Origin: Colius striatus | Lineage: Eukaryota; Chordata; Aves; Coliiformes; Coliidae | Length of the DNA stretch: 64,000 nucleotides | NCBI RefSeq assembly: GCF_028858725.1 | Contig: NC_084769.1 | Coordinates: 11,037,501 to 11,101,500, forward strand | Reading direction: 5' to 3' | Shown here: piece after piece, positions 26,756 through 52,653 of the stretch | How the letters are laid out: the number at the start of each line of letters is the position of its first letter | Position numbering within the stretch: position 1 is the first letter of the stretch | Notes under the pieces: generated by a model | The model's input: only the letters and a program-made list of their open reading frames with translations | The model's database searches: none | Told to the model about the DNA's origin: nothing | Position numbers and translations under genes: made by a program

Positions 26756-27297
26756 ATCATAGAATCACAGAATGGTAGGGGTTGGAAGGGACCTTTAGAG
26801 ATCGTCTAGTCCAACCCCCCCTGCAGAAGCAGGTTCACCTAGATCAGGTCACATAGGAACGTGTCCAGGCAGGTCTTGAAGACCTCCAAGGAAGGAGCCT
26901 CCACAACCCCTCTGGGCAGCCTGTGCCAGGGCTCCCTCACCCTCACAGTGAAATAGTTTTTTCTCATGTTTAAATGGAACTTTTTGTGTTCCAGCTTCAT
27001 CCCATTACCCCTTGTCCTGTTGCTAGCTACTATAGAAAAAAGGGATGTCCCAACATCCTGACACCCACCTTTTAGATATTTATAAATGTTAATGAGATCT
27101 CCCCTCAGTCTCCTCTTCTTCAGACTAAACAGCCCCAGTTCCCGCAGCCTTTCCTCATAAGGAAGATGTTCCAGTCCCCTGATCATCTTGGTGGCCCTGT
27201 GCTGGACTCTGTCCAGCACTTCCCTGTCCCTCTTGAGCCGAGGAGCCTAGAACTGTACACAGTACTCCAGATGAGGCCTTACCAGGGCAGAGTAGGG
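26756..27297 (-). mobile_element. CR1 LINE 3' fragment (well preserved)
   Basis: Reverse-oriented CR1 with the tail at its left end (ATCATAGAATCACAGAATGG). On the minus strand an open frame of 126 residues (26839-27219) covers the end of the reverse transcriptase ORF, with [20 protein letters not shown] visible. It is truncated near the [11 protein letters not shown] region. Over the shared part it is very similar to the + strand copy at 18688-19270, so the two form a potential inverted pair within intron 1. Confidence 0.96.
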
Positions 27298-28062
27298 TAT
27301 TATTTCTTACTTTTCAGGCTTCTGCAGTATGTAAAAAATTGAACTTCTGATACTGTGAAAGCTAGCTGTGTTTCCTTTTATATTGGACTATATCCACATT
27401 TTAATAGTGCAAATAGATACGTTTTCTGATTTGGAAATACCCAACATGTTTCATGATCTGATAGAGCTTTTAAGTGGATATTTGACATCTGTCAAGTTCT
27501 AATATTTTCTTTCTTTTGGAGAGGATTGTGATGATGCCAGTTTTGTTCGTGGTAATGCTTAAAAATAAGTAGTTTAAAATAGCTGTTAAGCCATGTTGCT
27601 ATATCTTTCTATATTAGTGTTAGGGTTTGCAGAATTATTGTGACTTTTTTACTTCCTTTTAGGAAGAAAGCCCTTGAGAATGTAGATGTACGGTTTTCCC
27701 CTGATCTAAATATGGCATAGCTGTTAGGTATGTCTGTGTGGCAGCTGAACTTGTTCATTTGTGTGTGTATGTTGCATTTTGGAGCAGTTTCACATTGTAT
27801 TTTAACCACTGCTGAAAGAAGTGGTCCTTTTCACTCCTCCCTGTTTCTTCATTGTCCACCTCCTGTTGGTCCCACTGATCTAAAGGAAATTAATGGCTTT
27901 TCTGGTGGGTGTGTTTTTGCCCAACTCCCTTTTTGATAATGCTGTGCTCAACCCAGTGAAGGCAACAAGGAGGTCTAACTGGGGGAGATGTGCAGGGCAC
28001 TACCCCTTTGGGCAGGCAGCCCATGAATCAGATTGTTTCTTGCAGCTGTATCACTGAGTTAA
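27298..28062 (+). other. ZNF148: Intron 1 spacer between two CR1 copies
   Basis: AT-rich intronic DNA. I see no exon, RNA gene or repeat. Confidence 0.5.
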
Positions 28063-28710
28063 GTTGCATCCTGAGGTGTATTAGAAGGGCTGTGGGCAGT
28101 AGGTTGAGAGAAGTTCTCCTCCTCCTCTACTCTGCCCTCGTGAGACCACATCTGGAATATTGTGTCCAGTTCTGGGCCTCTCAGTTCAAGAAGAACAGGG
28201 AGCTGCTGGACAGAGTTCAGTGCAGGGCCACAAAGGTGATGGTGCGGAGCATCTCCCTTCTGATGAAAGGCTGAGGGAACTGGGGCTCTTTAGCTTGGAG
28301 GAGACTGAGGGGTGACCTCATTAGGGGTAGACCATGCTTATGGCCATACTGGGCCACAAAGACGATGGAGTGGAATATCTCCCTTCTGATGAAAGGCTCT
28401 TTAGCTTGGAGGAGACTGAGGGATGACCTCATTAATGTTTACAAATATGTAAAGGATGGGTGTCAGGAGGATGGAGCCAGGATGTTCTCAGTGATGTCCA
28501 GTGATAGGACAAGGGGCAATGGGTACAAGCTGGAACAGAAGAAGTTCCAAAGAAACAATGAAAAACTTCTTCGCTGTTCAGATGATGGAGCATTTTCAAA
28601 ATCCATCTGGATGACTTCCTGTGTGACCTACTCTAGTTGGTCCTGCAGGGGGGTTGGACTAGATGATCTTTTGAGGTCTATTCCAGCCCTTGAGATTCTG
28701 TGATTCTGTG
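28063..28710 (+). mobile_element. CR1 LINE 3' fragment with an internal duplication
   Basis: A + strand CR1 from GTTGCATCCTGAGG through the reverse transcriptase C-terminus ([20 protein letters not shown]) to a GGTCTATTCCAGCCC tail and TGATTCTGTG end. The block 28225-28323 is repeated, diverged, at 28351-28433. The second copy lacks about 15 bases (GAGGGAACTGGGGCT) found in the first. The frame is broken, so the element is inactive. Confidence 0.95.
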
Positions 28711-31220
28711 TGACTTTCTCTAAACAGGAAAACACACCAAATGTTACATTTGAATGGTCTTTTGGTTGGTTGTTTCCCCTGTCTGAATTTCGTAAAGGTT
28801 TTATTTTAGTCTTTGCTTTTTGATAGAAGAATGTGAACCTCTCTTGGCATGATAGCTATCAGCTGTTGGTCTTATAGAAGTTTGTCTGCTTAGCAAGGCT
28901 TTACTAGTCATGGCAGTAAAACTGCTCTGATTATACACTGAATGGCCTTTCTTTAAAATTTTAGAATAAACTTTTCCAAAGTGAATTACACTAAATAGGG
29001 GGGAAAAATCATTTCTATACTAGAATAAGAATGTTCACTTTTTTGGGAGTTTTGTAGATTTATATATGCTATATTCATTTAAGTGGACAATATAGCAGAA
29101 ATCATTGTAGTATGACCATGAGATGAGCCCTAAGAAGCAAAATATGCTAAAGGGTTTCCATAGATTGCCTTTTTAAAGGTTTACTGTATGTACATTTTGC
29201 ACTAGTAGCCTTTATACAGTTTATTGGTTGGGCCCTGCATGCATTTATTCTTCCAGAGACTGTTAAAGCAAGGATGTGGTGGCGGTGTGCTCAGGTTCAT
29301 GTTCTGTAGCTTCAGGTATTTGTTCATTAGCATGTTTGCATTGGCTTCCCTGAAATGAGAACAGGCTTTCCAAAATGTGGAACGAAAATAATGTCATTGC
29401 ACTAATTCCAGTGTAAGGTTACTCTGAAACCATTTAATACCTTGAGTTGAGCTCAGTTGCAGCTTTTGTGAGGGGAATCTTACAGGTAGATTTTTGTCAT
29501 TAGAGTGATATCGAATTGCAAAAAGCATCTTAGAGTTGTTGTTGTTGTGCATCCTGGCTCTTTGTGTTTGGGTTGTTGAATCTTAGATAAACTGGTCAAG
29601 TGACTATCTATGGCAGTAATATTTCTATCTCTAGTCTTTGTTGAAATCCTTCAACCCAGAAAAAGAACTACATTTTCACAAACTTTCTTTTCCTGTTTCC
29701 CTCAAGCTTCTTCCATTCAATTTTGCCTTTGAAAAACAGGGAACAGTTAATATAGGAAGGTGGCAGAGTTGGATTATGGATAGAAAAAGTAGAAAGTCAT
29801 GCTTTTTAATTCTTAAAAATAAACCTGAAATCTTAAAACAACAAAAAATTTTGCAGAAAATTGCTTACAAATAGAAAAAGTCCTTTTCACTTTAAAAAAA
29901 ACCAGAGCAACCTCATTAAATAAGTTCTGTTCTACAAACAGATATTAAAATGCAGATAATTTTCATATATTGTCTGTTGTTGGTCCTTAAGCATGTTTTC
30001 TTTTTTCATCTTTCATAAATAATCTCTTAAATCCTGACTACAGAAACTCAACCTAGTAGTGCATGTCTGAGTTTTATTTTTAAAGTGAATCCAATTAGTA
30101 TCTTTTTGTGCTTGCTCATTACATAACACTTTACTATGTTTAAGAAAAGGATAGGACACAATAACCTTTACCCACTGTCTGTCAAATTGGAGAAAAAGAG
30201 CTGGATCCTGTCTTGTACTGGCTAACAACTCTGGCACTTTCCTTCAGGGTCCCTGTTCAGCTTTACTTCATAGCAGCCACCACCCCAACAGACTTTAAAA
30301 AACCCATTAATGTTTTCTTTTGATTGCATTTCAGTTTTTGGTTCTGAACTGGAAATGTTCTCACACTTTTCATGTAGTATGTTTTTGTTTAAATGGCTGT
30401 TTCTTTAATGAGGAATATTGTGTTTACCACTTAGCTCTCCATCTTACTGTGACCTTTGAAAAAAACGATGTCAGAGTTACTGAAATGAATAGTTCTGAAG
30501 TCCTGCTGTATGCTTTGGTGTAGCAGCAGTTTTTGAAATGAAGCAACATGGTCCACTGGCAGTGGATGTTCTGCAAGTGGCTGTGGAGCATAGCCTGAAA
30601 AGAGAAGGTTCTGGAATGATCTTGTCAGGCCTTTTCTGTGCAGTCCCTCCCTGTTTCCTCTCTTCCCCCCACCAAAATGCATGCAGGCCCAGGAAGCTCT
30701 GCTCGTAGATGTCTCTTGTGAAATGCCTTTGTCTAAAGGCTTGAAGAGCCTGTTCCAAACAAAATGAATACTTGTGAAGTTTTGTTGACAGTTCTTTTTG
30801 TCAGTGTATAAAGAAACTATATATTCAAAGAAAAAAAATCATATGATTATTTGGTGAAGCTTAATAGAAATTCTGAGACTTTATGGAAAACATCTCTGCA
30901 ATAAGGATAACAATATCTTAGGCCAAGAAATGTGCCTCCATGTGTTAGAGTGTGGTTTTTATTATTCTAGCTTTCCTTAAGATAATTGCAAAATAAGTTG
31001 ATCTTTATTTCATAGATGCAACTTGCACTTAAAATATTTATTTAATCTTTGCAGACTTTGTAAAGTGAGCTTGTTTGAATGCTTTTAGCTTGCATTTTCC
31101 TTGTCACACTGTCATTCTTCCAAGAACACTTCTCATCTTCAATTTAAATGATAGGATCCCTTTATGTGAGCCAAAAGGTGTCAGTTGACACATTACACAT
31201 GTTTTACTGAGTTGACTGCA

Positions 31221-31264
31221 TTTGGGATACTTCTTGTTTGGATTTGGGATACTTCTTGTTTGGA
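31221..31264. repeat. Tandem duplication, 22-bp unit x2
   Basis: The unit TTTGGGATACTTCTTGTTTG+GA occurs twice in direct succession with no mismatch, which points to a recent local duplication. Confidence 0.9.
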
Positions 31265-31877
31265 TTAATAGCTTATTTTTGTTTGTAGTTCTTCATTTTA
31301 AAACAGTACCTGTGTGTCATATAACTTCTGTTGTGTTTCATCTCTTAGAATATGCACCCTAACACTATGAGTTCTCATTATTTTTCTATGAAAAGCCAGA
31401 TGTTTGAAGTACACATACTGTACCAGCTTCTGATATGACTCAAGGTCATGACTGGAAAACAAGTGCTTTCGATTGCATGACTCTGCTAAGCCTACTAGTC
31501 AGGGTGAGAAAGAAAAAGTTTCCATATCCTTGGCTACCGAGAGAACTAACAAGCCTAGTAGAGACCAGTACACTGCTAGTCTGGCTTTTGGGCAGCTCTG
31601 TATCTTGCCAGCTGTCCTAAGGTTCTGCATGTCATTAGTCGTCCAGTCTCTGTTGGTGAGAGTAGCAGGTTCTTTGCTGTTAAAACCCTCAGTCTCTCTG
31701 TCTGCATTTGCCTACCTTCCTGCCAGCAAATTGCTTTAAATTCAGGATTTCTATAATTCATGCCTAATTTTGGAGTGATATGGCAGTATCTTCTTTGTAG
31801 AACAACCTTGTGTGCTGATTTTGTTGGTGGCTTGAGCAGATAGATTAGGGCCACCATGTTTTCACAGTGGATACTGT

Positions 31878-31938
31878 TTGTTCTCCCTTGAATGTGAATG
31901 TTCTCCCTTGAATTCTCCTGGAATGTTCTCCCTTGAAT
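31878..31938. repeat. Three clustered copies of a TGTTCTCCCTTGAAT unit
   Basis: TGTTCTCCCTTGAAT occurs near 31879, 31899 and 31924, the copies separated by short spacers (GTGAA; TCTCCTGGAA). This looks like a small irregular minisatellite inside intron 1. Confidence 0.85.
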
Positions 31939-33163
31939 TCAGCATCTTGAGTTCTTGTGTTCTGGTACCTGCCCAAGCCATTCCTCTAAAGAACCTGCAG
32001 TGAGCTTATGCTGTCGTCCTGCTGTTGCATGGAGCCAAAGCACAGGGAATGACAGTCGGGGTGAGATGTCTCTTGAGTGTGGATTAACTGAGATAAAGGC
32101 TGAAATTAATAGATATATCTGCTAGGAGTCTATATTCAAGCTACATGTGTGAAAGAGACCGGTCTCAACCTTGGATATTTTGTGCCATCTCTTATCAAAT
32201 AATGGCTCAGTGACAAACAAGTTCTTAAGAACTTCATTTCTTTTCCATGTTCCTTGCTTGGTGCAGGATATTTCACACCAATAACGTGCTAAGTTCATCT
32301 TCTTTTCTTTTAGGGTGTTGTTGCAAGATCTCCCTAGGAGATCTTAATTGGTGGGAAAAATACAGCCTTAGTGCCGTGCCAGGGGTTTTTTCCCCCTCTT
32401 TTTCATTTGTTTGTTTGTATTATTGCTGAGAAACTATCAGTATGGTTTCCCGGTTACCTCCAAAAAATACTTCATGGGTTGTATAACATCTGCAGGTGGC
32501 TATGTGGCACACAGGACATGCATATTTCCTGGAAGACATGTGAAATCTCATTCTCTTGCTATGAAGTGGATTAATTTGGGAATAAACCTGTTACCTAGTG
32601 CTAAAACCTGTAAAACCTTGTCACCTAGCAGTAGCTGAGCTCACTCAAGGGATTAAAGAATTGTTGTCTGTATTTGAAGACAGATGCTGTGAATATCAAG
32701 AGTAATGTTTCAAACTTTTTTACATTATCATTGCAGTAGAACAAAATAGGACAAATTGAAAGCATGAATGTTCTGAACAGAATTTTCCCCCCTGTTCTCT
32801 TCCTGTCACAGGGTTTTTTTTGACCCTAGAATGTCCCTTTTACATAAGAAGAAAGAATGCTAAAATTTTTGGTGACACTACCATAGATGAACAGATTTAG
32901 CTTGGTGACTGGCCTCCTGACTTCCAGCAGAGAAAGACTTAGTAAGAAAAATGTCTAATTGGCTGAAAAGCTTTGACACGCCTCTTAAGTGTTTAAATCT
33001 CAGAGAGGTCAGTTTATCTTATCTGTCAATCTTTCTGTGATACATTCAGAAATATAGAACCCCCTCACAAAAGAGAACAGGGACAAATGTTCTTTGCTTT
33101 CGAGTTCTATCACGGTGAGTTGCTACCAGAAAGTGTTCATAGGTTTGTTGGGATGTGTGGTAG

Positions 33164-33186
33164 GTTTGTTTGTTTGTTTGTTTGTG
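33164..33186. repeat. (GTTT)n microsatellite
   Basis: About six units of GTTT on the + strand within ZNF148 intron 1. Confidence 0.9.
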
Positions 33187-34384
33187 TTTTTTAAAGAAAT
33201 TGAGTGAATTTCACTTTCAGAAGGTTAAGAACTAATAATAGTATTTGAAGCAAAGTATAATGTAGGAGAACTTCTAGATTTTCATCTGTTTCTGCTGGTG
33301 GCTTACATTTCTACCCAGTACTCTAGGATTTTACCTGATGAAAGACCATTATTTATTTTGTAGTTAAGTCTAAGCAAATCTTCACATATGTTAGAGATAC
33401 ATCAAGATTTTTCAGAAATCTGGTGAAGAAAATGAGTTGGGAAGTGATCAAATGGATCGAACTGCAAACTGAAATGTAAACATTTCATGTACATTTGCTT
33501 GAGCCAGTCGATTTGCGTGTTGGCAGGTTGTTCACCTGGCAGGGGATTCTAGTGGTGCAGTTCTGCAGGGTGATGACTCTGCCAGTTTGAGGCAGAGAGA
33601 CTTGCTTTCTTTGGTTACCAGTTGTCAGCAAGAGCTTCAGGGAAAGAAACATAGCCTCTGACTTAAAACTTGAAGAGAGACAGAGCTTTTCACACTTCTG
33701 CACTCTTAGGGGGAGAGAATTTGAAGATAATGACTAGCAATATACTGACACCGCATCTCTATCGTAATTCTGAACGCATCAGCATCAAAGGTGCTGCTGC
33801 TATCATAATATTCCCCAGGATACCTGTCTTGTGCTTTGGATAGACCTGCTGTGTGTTGTCCAGCTCTGCTGTGCCTCTGTTCCCACCTCGTGTCTGCTGT
33901 AGCCTTTGGATAGTTTGTGTCCTCCAGCTGTGGGAAGATGGGGATGGAGGGAGGCATGTCTGTCTGAAGGAGTAGGCCAGAGTACTGTGGAATGGGTAGG
34001 AATTCTGGGCCTGGGGTATAGGGTGAAGGAGGCTGACTGCTGTGACTGGATATCCTGTACAGAAAAGAGTCTTAGAACTGTCTTACATATATGATAATAT
34101 GTAGAATAAGAAGATGCTGCCACTTCCAGCTTCAGAAAAGCCTGCTGCCCTGTGTGAAAGGCCATTTGATAACGTCATGCCTCTTGTTGGAAATTATGAT
34201 TTTATATGTATTTATGTACCATAGATCAATGTAATGGTATTGCTGTTCATGACTGGAATTTATATTTCCTGACTGAGCTCCTGTTTAGTGCATGTGAAAG
34301 TGACTGCCTTTTTAACAAACAGATTTGGCCTCTCTGTAGTCTTTATTTGACATATATCTTCAGCCAGAAAGTTGCATTTTCATA

Positions 34385-34835
34385 GTTTGGGTTGGAAAGG
34401 ACTTGTAAATGTCACCTAGTTCAACCCCCTGCAGCGAGCAGGGACATCTTCAACTAGATCAGGTTGCTCAGATCCCAGTCCAACCTTTTCCTTGACCATA
34501 TCCAGGAATGGGGCATCTACTACCTCTCTGGGCTACCTGTGCCAGTGTTTCACCACACTCACTGTAAAAAAAATCTTCCTTAAGTATGGAGAGTCTGCAA
34601 TAAGGCCTTCCTGGAGCCTTCTCATCTCCAGGCTGAACCACCCTAACTCAGCCTGTCCTCACAGGAAAGGTGCTCCAGCCCTCTGATCATTTCTGTGGCC
34701 TCCTCTGGACCTGCTTCAGCAGGGAAATGTCTTTCCTGTCCTGGGGGCTCAAGTGCTGGACACAGGTCATGTCTCACCAGAGCAGAATCACCTCCCTCAA
34801 GCTACTGGCCATGCTTCTTTTTGATGCAGCCCAGT
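34385..34835 (-). mobile_element. CR1 LINE 3' fragment (diverged)
   Basis: Reverse-oriented, older CR1. It shows GGGTTGGAAAGGACTTGTAAATG, then TCAACCCCCTGC, CTCTGGGCTACCTGTGCCAG and a GCTCCAGCCCTCTGATCATTT block, as in CR1 3' regions read backwards. It belongs to a different and more diverged subfamily than the copies at 18.7 and 26.8 kb. Its right end is approximate. It lies about 0.5 kb upstream of the first coding exon of ZNF148. Confidence 0.85.
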
Positions 34836-35331
34836 TTACTCTCACTATTAAGACGTTCCATCATCTACACTATGCCCTGGGGTAGCAGCAGTGAAAGGGC
34901 ACTTAAAAGACAAGGAAATAAGGAGAACAAGACCAATATGAAAGAGGCATTTGTAAAAAACAGTCAAAATGGAAAAGGGAACAGAGTAAATAGTGCACGT
35001 AGAAAAAAACCCCAGGTTTTTAAGGAAGGAGAAAGGGGAATTAGCTGGAATTTACTGTCAAAATTCAGGTAATTAATCAGAAGGCACTTTGATTTGCAAC
35101 TTTTTATTTGACAGTGTTCACTTGTGTACACATGCATGCGTGTGAAAGGAGACTCTTTTAACGTGTAACCGAGGTATCCAACTTTAATTGGGATATCAGT
35201 TTTAGGAGTGCATGTTGAATCCTGACTGAGTTCTTATAAAGTGTTAAGTTTAAAAAATAAATAATTAAGCAAGAGCACCAATTGTAGATGTTTACTATTA
35301 AAACTTTCTTTGTAGGTTATTGCACTTAAGA

Positions 35332-48885
<13,554 letters not shown>

Positions 48886-48893
48886 GAAATCTT

Positions 48894-48901
48894 TGTAAAT
48901 A
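48894..48901 (+). promoter_or_regulatory. Pumilio-type response element
   Basis: TGTAAATA, a perfect match to the PUM consensus UGUANAUA, starts 9 bases after the ZNF148 stop codon. Two more occur at 53840-53847 and 54091-54098. Confidence 0.5.
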
Positions 48902-48907
48902 ATACTG

Positions 48908-48915
48908 GCACTTTA
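48908..48915 (+). promoter_or_regulatory. miR-17-family seed match
   Basis: GCACTTTA is an 8-mer match to the AAAGUGC seed of the miR-17/20/106 family. It lies 7 bases past a Pumilio motif and 23 bases past the stop codon. Sites very near a stop codon can be weak, so function is only inferred. Confidence 0.35.
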
Positions 48916-49182
48916 GAACACATTTGTCAAAAGGGGGTTGCTCTGTGTAAGATGGAGTTCTGTACAGCTTTTAAGAGCGCTATGTTAAAACAAAAGTAAG
49001 CTGATATTAGCAAGACCAATAACTGCTTCTTTTTATTCTGGGGTTTGGTTTTGGTTCTTTTTTTTTGTTGTTGTTGCTTAGTCACCAGTCATCGAGCTGC
49101 CTGATGTTGGTGCCCCTGTCAAAGGCAGTTTATTATTCACTCGTTTGAATCCAGAAAAGATTTTACCTTCTATGAAATTTTA

Positions 49183-49188
49183 AATAAA
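49183..49188 (+). terminator. ZNF148: Proximal poly(A) signal AATAAA
   Basis: AATAAA about 300 bases after the ZNF148 stop, followed by CAGAATCCCCAGG. It could give a short 3' UTR isoform. Confidence 0.4.
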
Positions 49189-49746
49189 CAGAATCCCCAG
49201 GTAAGACTTTCCCCCACGATGGTTTCCTTACTGGTTTCCTTGTATGCTTTGGGAGGACAGCTTATTGTCTGACACTATTCATATTGTCATTTCTACGCTT
49301 GTCAGCATAGTCATTGCTCTTCAGCAGGGAATCAACGTGTACTGAACACACAGAATAACCCAGTTATTGAATTGTCTTTGGAGGGGAAAAAAAAAGAATT
49401 CTGATAGGCTAACTCTACTATTTAAAAGTCTAATTAATTTAAAGTACTTTAAACACTTTTTTAAGCAAAATGCCTAACTGCTAAAGCCTTTACTTCGTTC
49501 CTGAAGTAATGTGTATTTCTTTGTACAGCTGAATCTAGATGTAACTTTTTAATGACTTTTTCATACGCAGATATCAGGATTTTGAAGTTTTAGTTCAACT
49601 ACTCTGTAGATGACATTCCCAATCGCATAATGCTTACACAAACTGTGTATCCTAAGATTTAAAAGTTGAATTGTACCTTCCCCTACATACTCATAATGAT
49701 TAACGTAGAGCACTTAGTCAACTCCATAGTTTTTGATTTCTCAAAA

Positions 49747-49752
49747 AATAAA
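49747..49752 (+). terminator. ZNF148: Poly(A) signal AATAAA
   Basis: AATAAA within TCTCAAAAAATAAAGCC, followed about 25 bases on by GGTTTGATACGGTTGC, a GT-rich stretch of the kind found downstream of cleavage sites. Confidence 0.45.
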
Positions 49753-50091
49753 GCCATTTTTAGCTATTTAGGTTTGATACGGTTGCATCATTTTCATCTC
49801 GTACAGCTCCAGTGATTCTTTTCGTTATACTTGAGATTGGGTATTCTTAGCTTCTGTAAAAACTGTTTTTAATTCTCTTGTCTGGGCTTTTGACCATTCA
49901 GATCATGAAATTTATTGAAGTATCCCTGAAAGCTGAAGAAGTGGGCATTCAAATTCCCTATTTTTTAGTGTTGGCTTAGCGAAAGTCACTACGATGTTAC
50001 CAACCACAACTGCTTCATAAGACTAGTAAACAGGATTTCTTTTTCCAGCATAGGCAAGCGATCAGAAGTTTTTGTTGCATTTCACAGTATA

Positions 50092-50097
50092 AATAAA
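50092..50097 (+). terminator. ZNF148: Poly(A) signal AATAAA
   Basis: AATAAA within AGTATAAATAAACTAC, about 1.2 kb after the stop. It is a candidate for an intermediate 3' end. Confidence 0.4.
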
Positions 50098-50358
50098 CTA
50101 CAAAGTTTATCCCTCTACCAGGAATATGGGTTTTTTTGAATAGTACTTTGTCTTGAAGTATACAGTATGGTACGATAAGTAGTTCTGTGTGCATTTTTAA
50201 GGTGGTAAGATTTGAGTAGCATAACTATTGTGTAGTTTAAGTTAACAAGTTACAGGTTCTTGAACTGTATGTTCATTCTATTGCACCTTCCCTAAAGGGA
50301 CACTGTCTGGTAGTTTAAGGCAGTTTAAGCCTAATGTAGGCTGATTAACCAGGGAAAA

Positions 50359-50407
50359 ACACACACACACGTGTATATATATATATATGTATAGCTATGT
50401 ATGTATA
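50359..50407. repeat. (CA)n(TA)n compound microsatellite
   Basis: ACACACACACAC followed by GTGTATATATATATATATG and degenerate TATG units. Confidence 0.9.
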
Positions 50408-50667
50408 TGGTGGGGTTTTTTAAATAGGATTGCATACTTCCTTTTACAGCACTATTGCTAGCTGGTAGCTCTCAGATGGAGCCATCAGCTAGGAGAAAAG
50501 ACTGCATCTCACAAGGCTAAAATATATCCTGTCTTTTAAGAAAGGACGTGAGCAGGACATAAAACAGTTCCCACCTTTTCCCAAAGCAGCAGCAATATTT
50601 TTCTTACTTTTCATTCCCAGGAAACTGATCCCACTCGGTTTGTTTTCTGAGAAAAAGAGACCAGTCA

Positions 50668-50734
50668 GAGGGGTTGGACTGGGTGATCGCTAAAGGTCCC
50701 TTCCAACCTCTACCATTCTGTGACTATGATGATT
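50668..50734 (+). mobile_element. CR1 LINE 3' tail, very short fragment
   Basis: AGAGGGGTTGGACTGGGTGAT, then CTAAAGGTCCCTTCCAACC and ACCATTCTGTGACTATGATGATTC. Only the final 67 bases of a + strand CR1 remain. If the long 3' UTR is used, this tail is part of the ZNF148 transcript. Confidence 0.92.
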
Positions 50735-52194
50735 CTTTCCCCTGTGGTAGCGCTATTATAGCACGTGGTACCGTTGAGGGAGAAAGTGCATTTATCCTCC
50801 ATAGCTTGCTTCTTTATATTGACAAGACATATAAACTTCTTTCTTAATACTTTTGTATAACAAAAAAGATTCTGTTTTGATTCATTGAACCTGTGTATAA
50901 TATAGGAAGGTGTTTCAGCATGCTGTGACTTAGCAGTAATTTTGTCTAAGCATTTGGCCCTGACTATAAAAGAATGAGAATCAAAGGAGATAAGTCATTT
51001 CCTTATGGGTTGTTAACGATACATGTAAATTAATTTCTTCAAAAGAATATCTTTTAACTGACTCATGTCTGTCTCTCTTTTTCTTCCTTGATGGTCAGTT
51101 TGTTTTTTTGACTTCCCATTCTATGTTGCACAGACATAACACATACAGCCCCTATCCCAGGAGCGCGTGTTCCATTTTCAGTGCTTCATTTCCATGACTG
51201 AATCATACTGTGTTGCCATCTCCTAATGTCCTGCTTTTGCAAGTAGGTGGCCATCAATAGTACTATTTGTTAAATACAACAAGCAGCAAGAGCAAAATTA
51301 AAAGAGAAAGTCAGGCTAGATTGTTACTGCACTTGCTTGGCCCTGTGGAGGGTAAGAGGAATAAAGCCTCTTTCTCCCTAAGAAGATTGACCCAGCTTTA
51401 CCTTTAAAAGTAGTTACTGCATTGATACTCTGCTGTGAGAAGGTGATTGAGGAGTAGGAGGGAGTAGCTCTCACTCCACACCATCTTTCCACATAGGAAT
51501 GGCTGCCAGGGTGTGTGAGGAAGCAAGCTGTTGTACAGAGTGGAGGCACTTGCTCTTCCCTGGAGCAAAATGGAAATGGTCTGAGGAGCTGCTACTCATT
51601 CCCAAACCCTTTCAGCTGTACTCTGTGCCTTAGGACAGGTTGTGAAGTCAGGCCTGCAGGGACTCTCATATAGGGTTCTTCCACGTATACAATTAAAGTG
51701 GTGGTGTGAGCAGTTGATCAGGTGATGGTTGAAGCTTTCTGTACTGGAGGAGTTACCCAGATACACTGCTACAATTTCCTGAGTCCATGCCGTTCTGTTC
51801 TGGCCTAAGTGTGTACGTAGTTCTGGGAGCTTTAACTATGTAAAAAGCTCTCGCTTGTTTAATGATTACATTATTTAATAACATTTTCCACTGCTCATGT
51901 TTTGCTGCTTTTAATCTTCTACAGATGCACAGTTCATTTTTGTTCATTTTCTGGGTACGTCTGGAAAAAATTGACTTTGGTTTTCTGTTCTGTGCCTGGA
52001 CTGATAGTGTTCAGTCAGTCAGCCCAAGGCTGGGGTGAGCATTTCTGTTCCAACAGCCGTTCTTACTTAAAGGTCCTGCAAGCACCAAATGTGTGTGTGT
52101 GTAAGGTAAAATGTTTTTGGGGATATCTCCTAGTGACAGAGCAGTCATGATTTTAAAAACAGAGGAAATTGATGATATTTATTACCAAATTTTT

Positions 52195-52220
52195 TATATA
52201 TATATATATACACACACATA
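52195..52220. repeat. (TA)n(CA)n microsatellite
   Basis: About eight TA units followed by four to five CA units. Confidence 0.9.
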
Positions 52221-52653
52221 TTAATAGGCCATATTTTGGTCCTAAATTACTTGACAGTGTCCCTTTTAGCATGAATCCTTTGATATGTTTTGCCATTAAT
52301 ATAACAGACAATGAAGGAATCAGTTTGTAATGGTATACTAATAGGCATATACACTTTCTTCATTTGATTTGAGAATGAATTAATCATAAATTACAAGGTT
52401 TGGGGAGAAGGATTAACCGTGTGTATTTACTGTATCTTGGTTTACAAACAACAACATAAACAATTTAAGTTGGATGATAAAAGAACCATGTTTATGATCT
52501 TGTGTCTCCTAGTGTTGTCTTTAGGAAAATGGTGTTACGAGAAGAAAATAGGACAAGAAAGTATTCACGTGAAATAACGCTTGTGTTATTTTTCTGTTGT
52601 ACTTGTCAGTTTGTTTGGACGACGGGAGCTTTTCATTGTTTAATTGAGAAGTA

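Larger units (their letters stand above)
28711..34384 (+). other. ZNF148: ZNF148 intron 1, later part
   Basis: AT-rich intronic sequence with two short local duplications (near 31221 and 31878) and a (GTTT)n run near 33164. No coding exon can be supported. Confidence 0.5.

Noticed and set aside
33706-34165. Overlapping minus-strand open frames of 83 and 120 codons in intron 1
   Set aside because: The two frames overlap in different registers and show no recognisable domain or repeat-family signature.
35320-35331. In-frame TTG upstream of the ZNF148 ATG
   Set aside because: Non-AUG initiation is not indicated. The ATG at 35332 has a good context and matches the conserved N-terminus.
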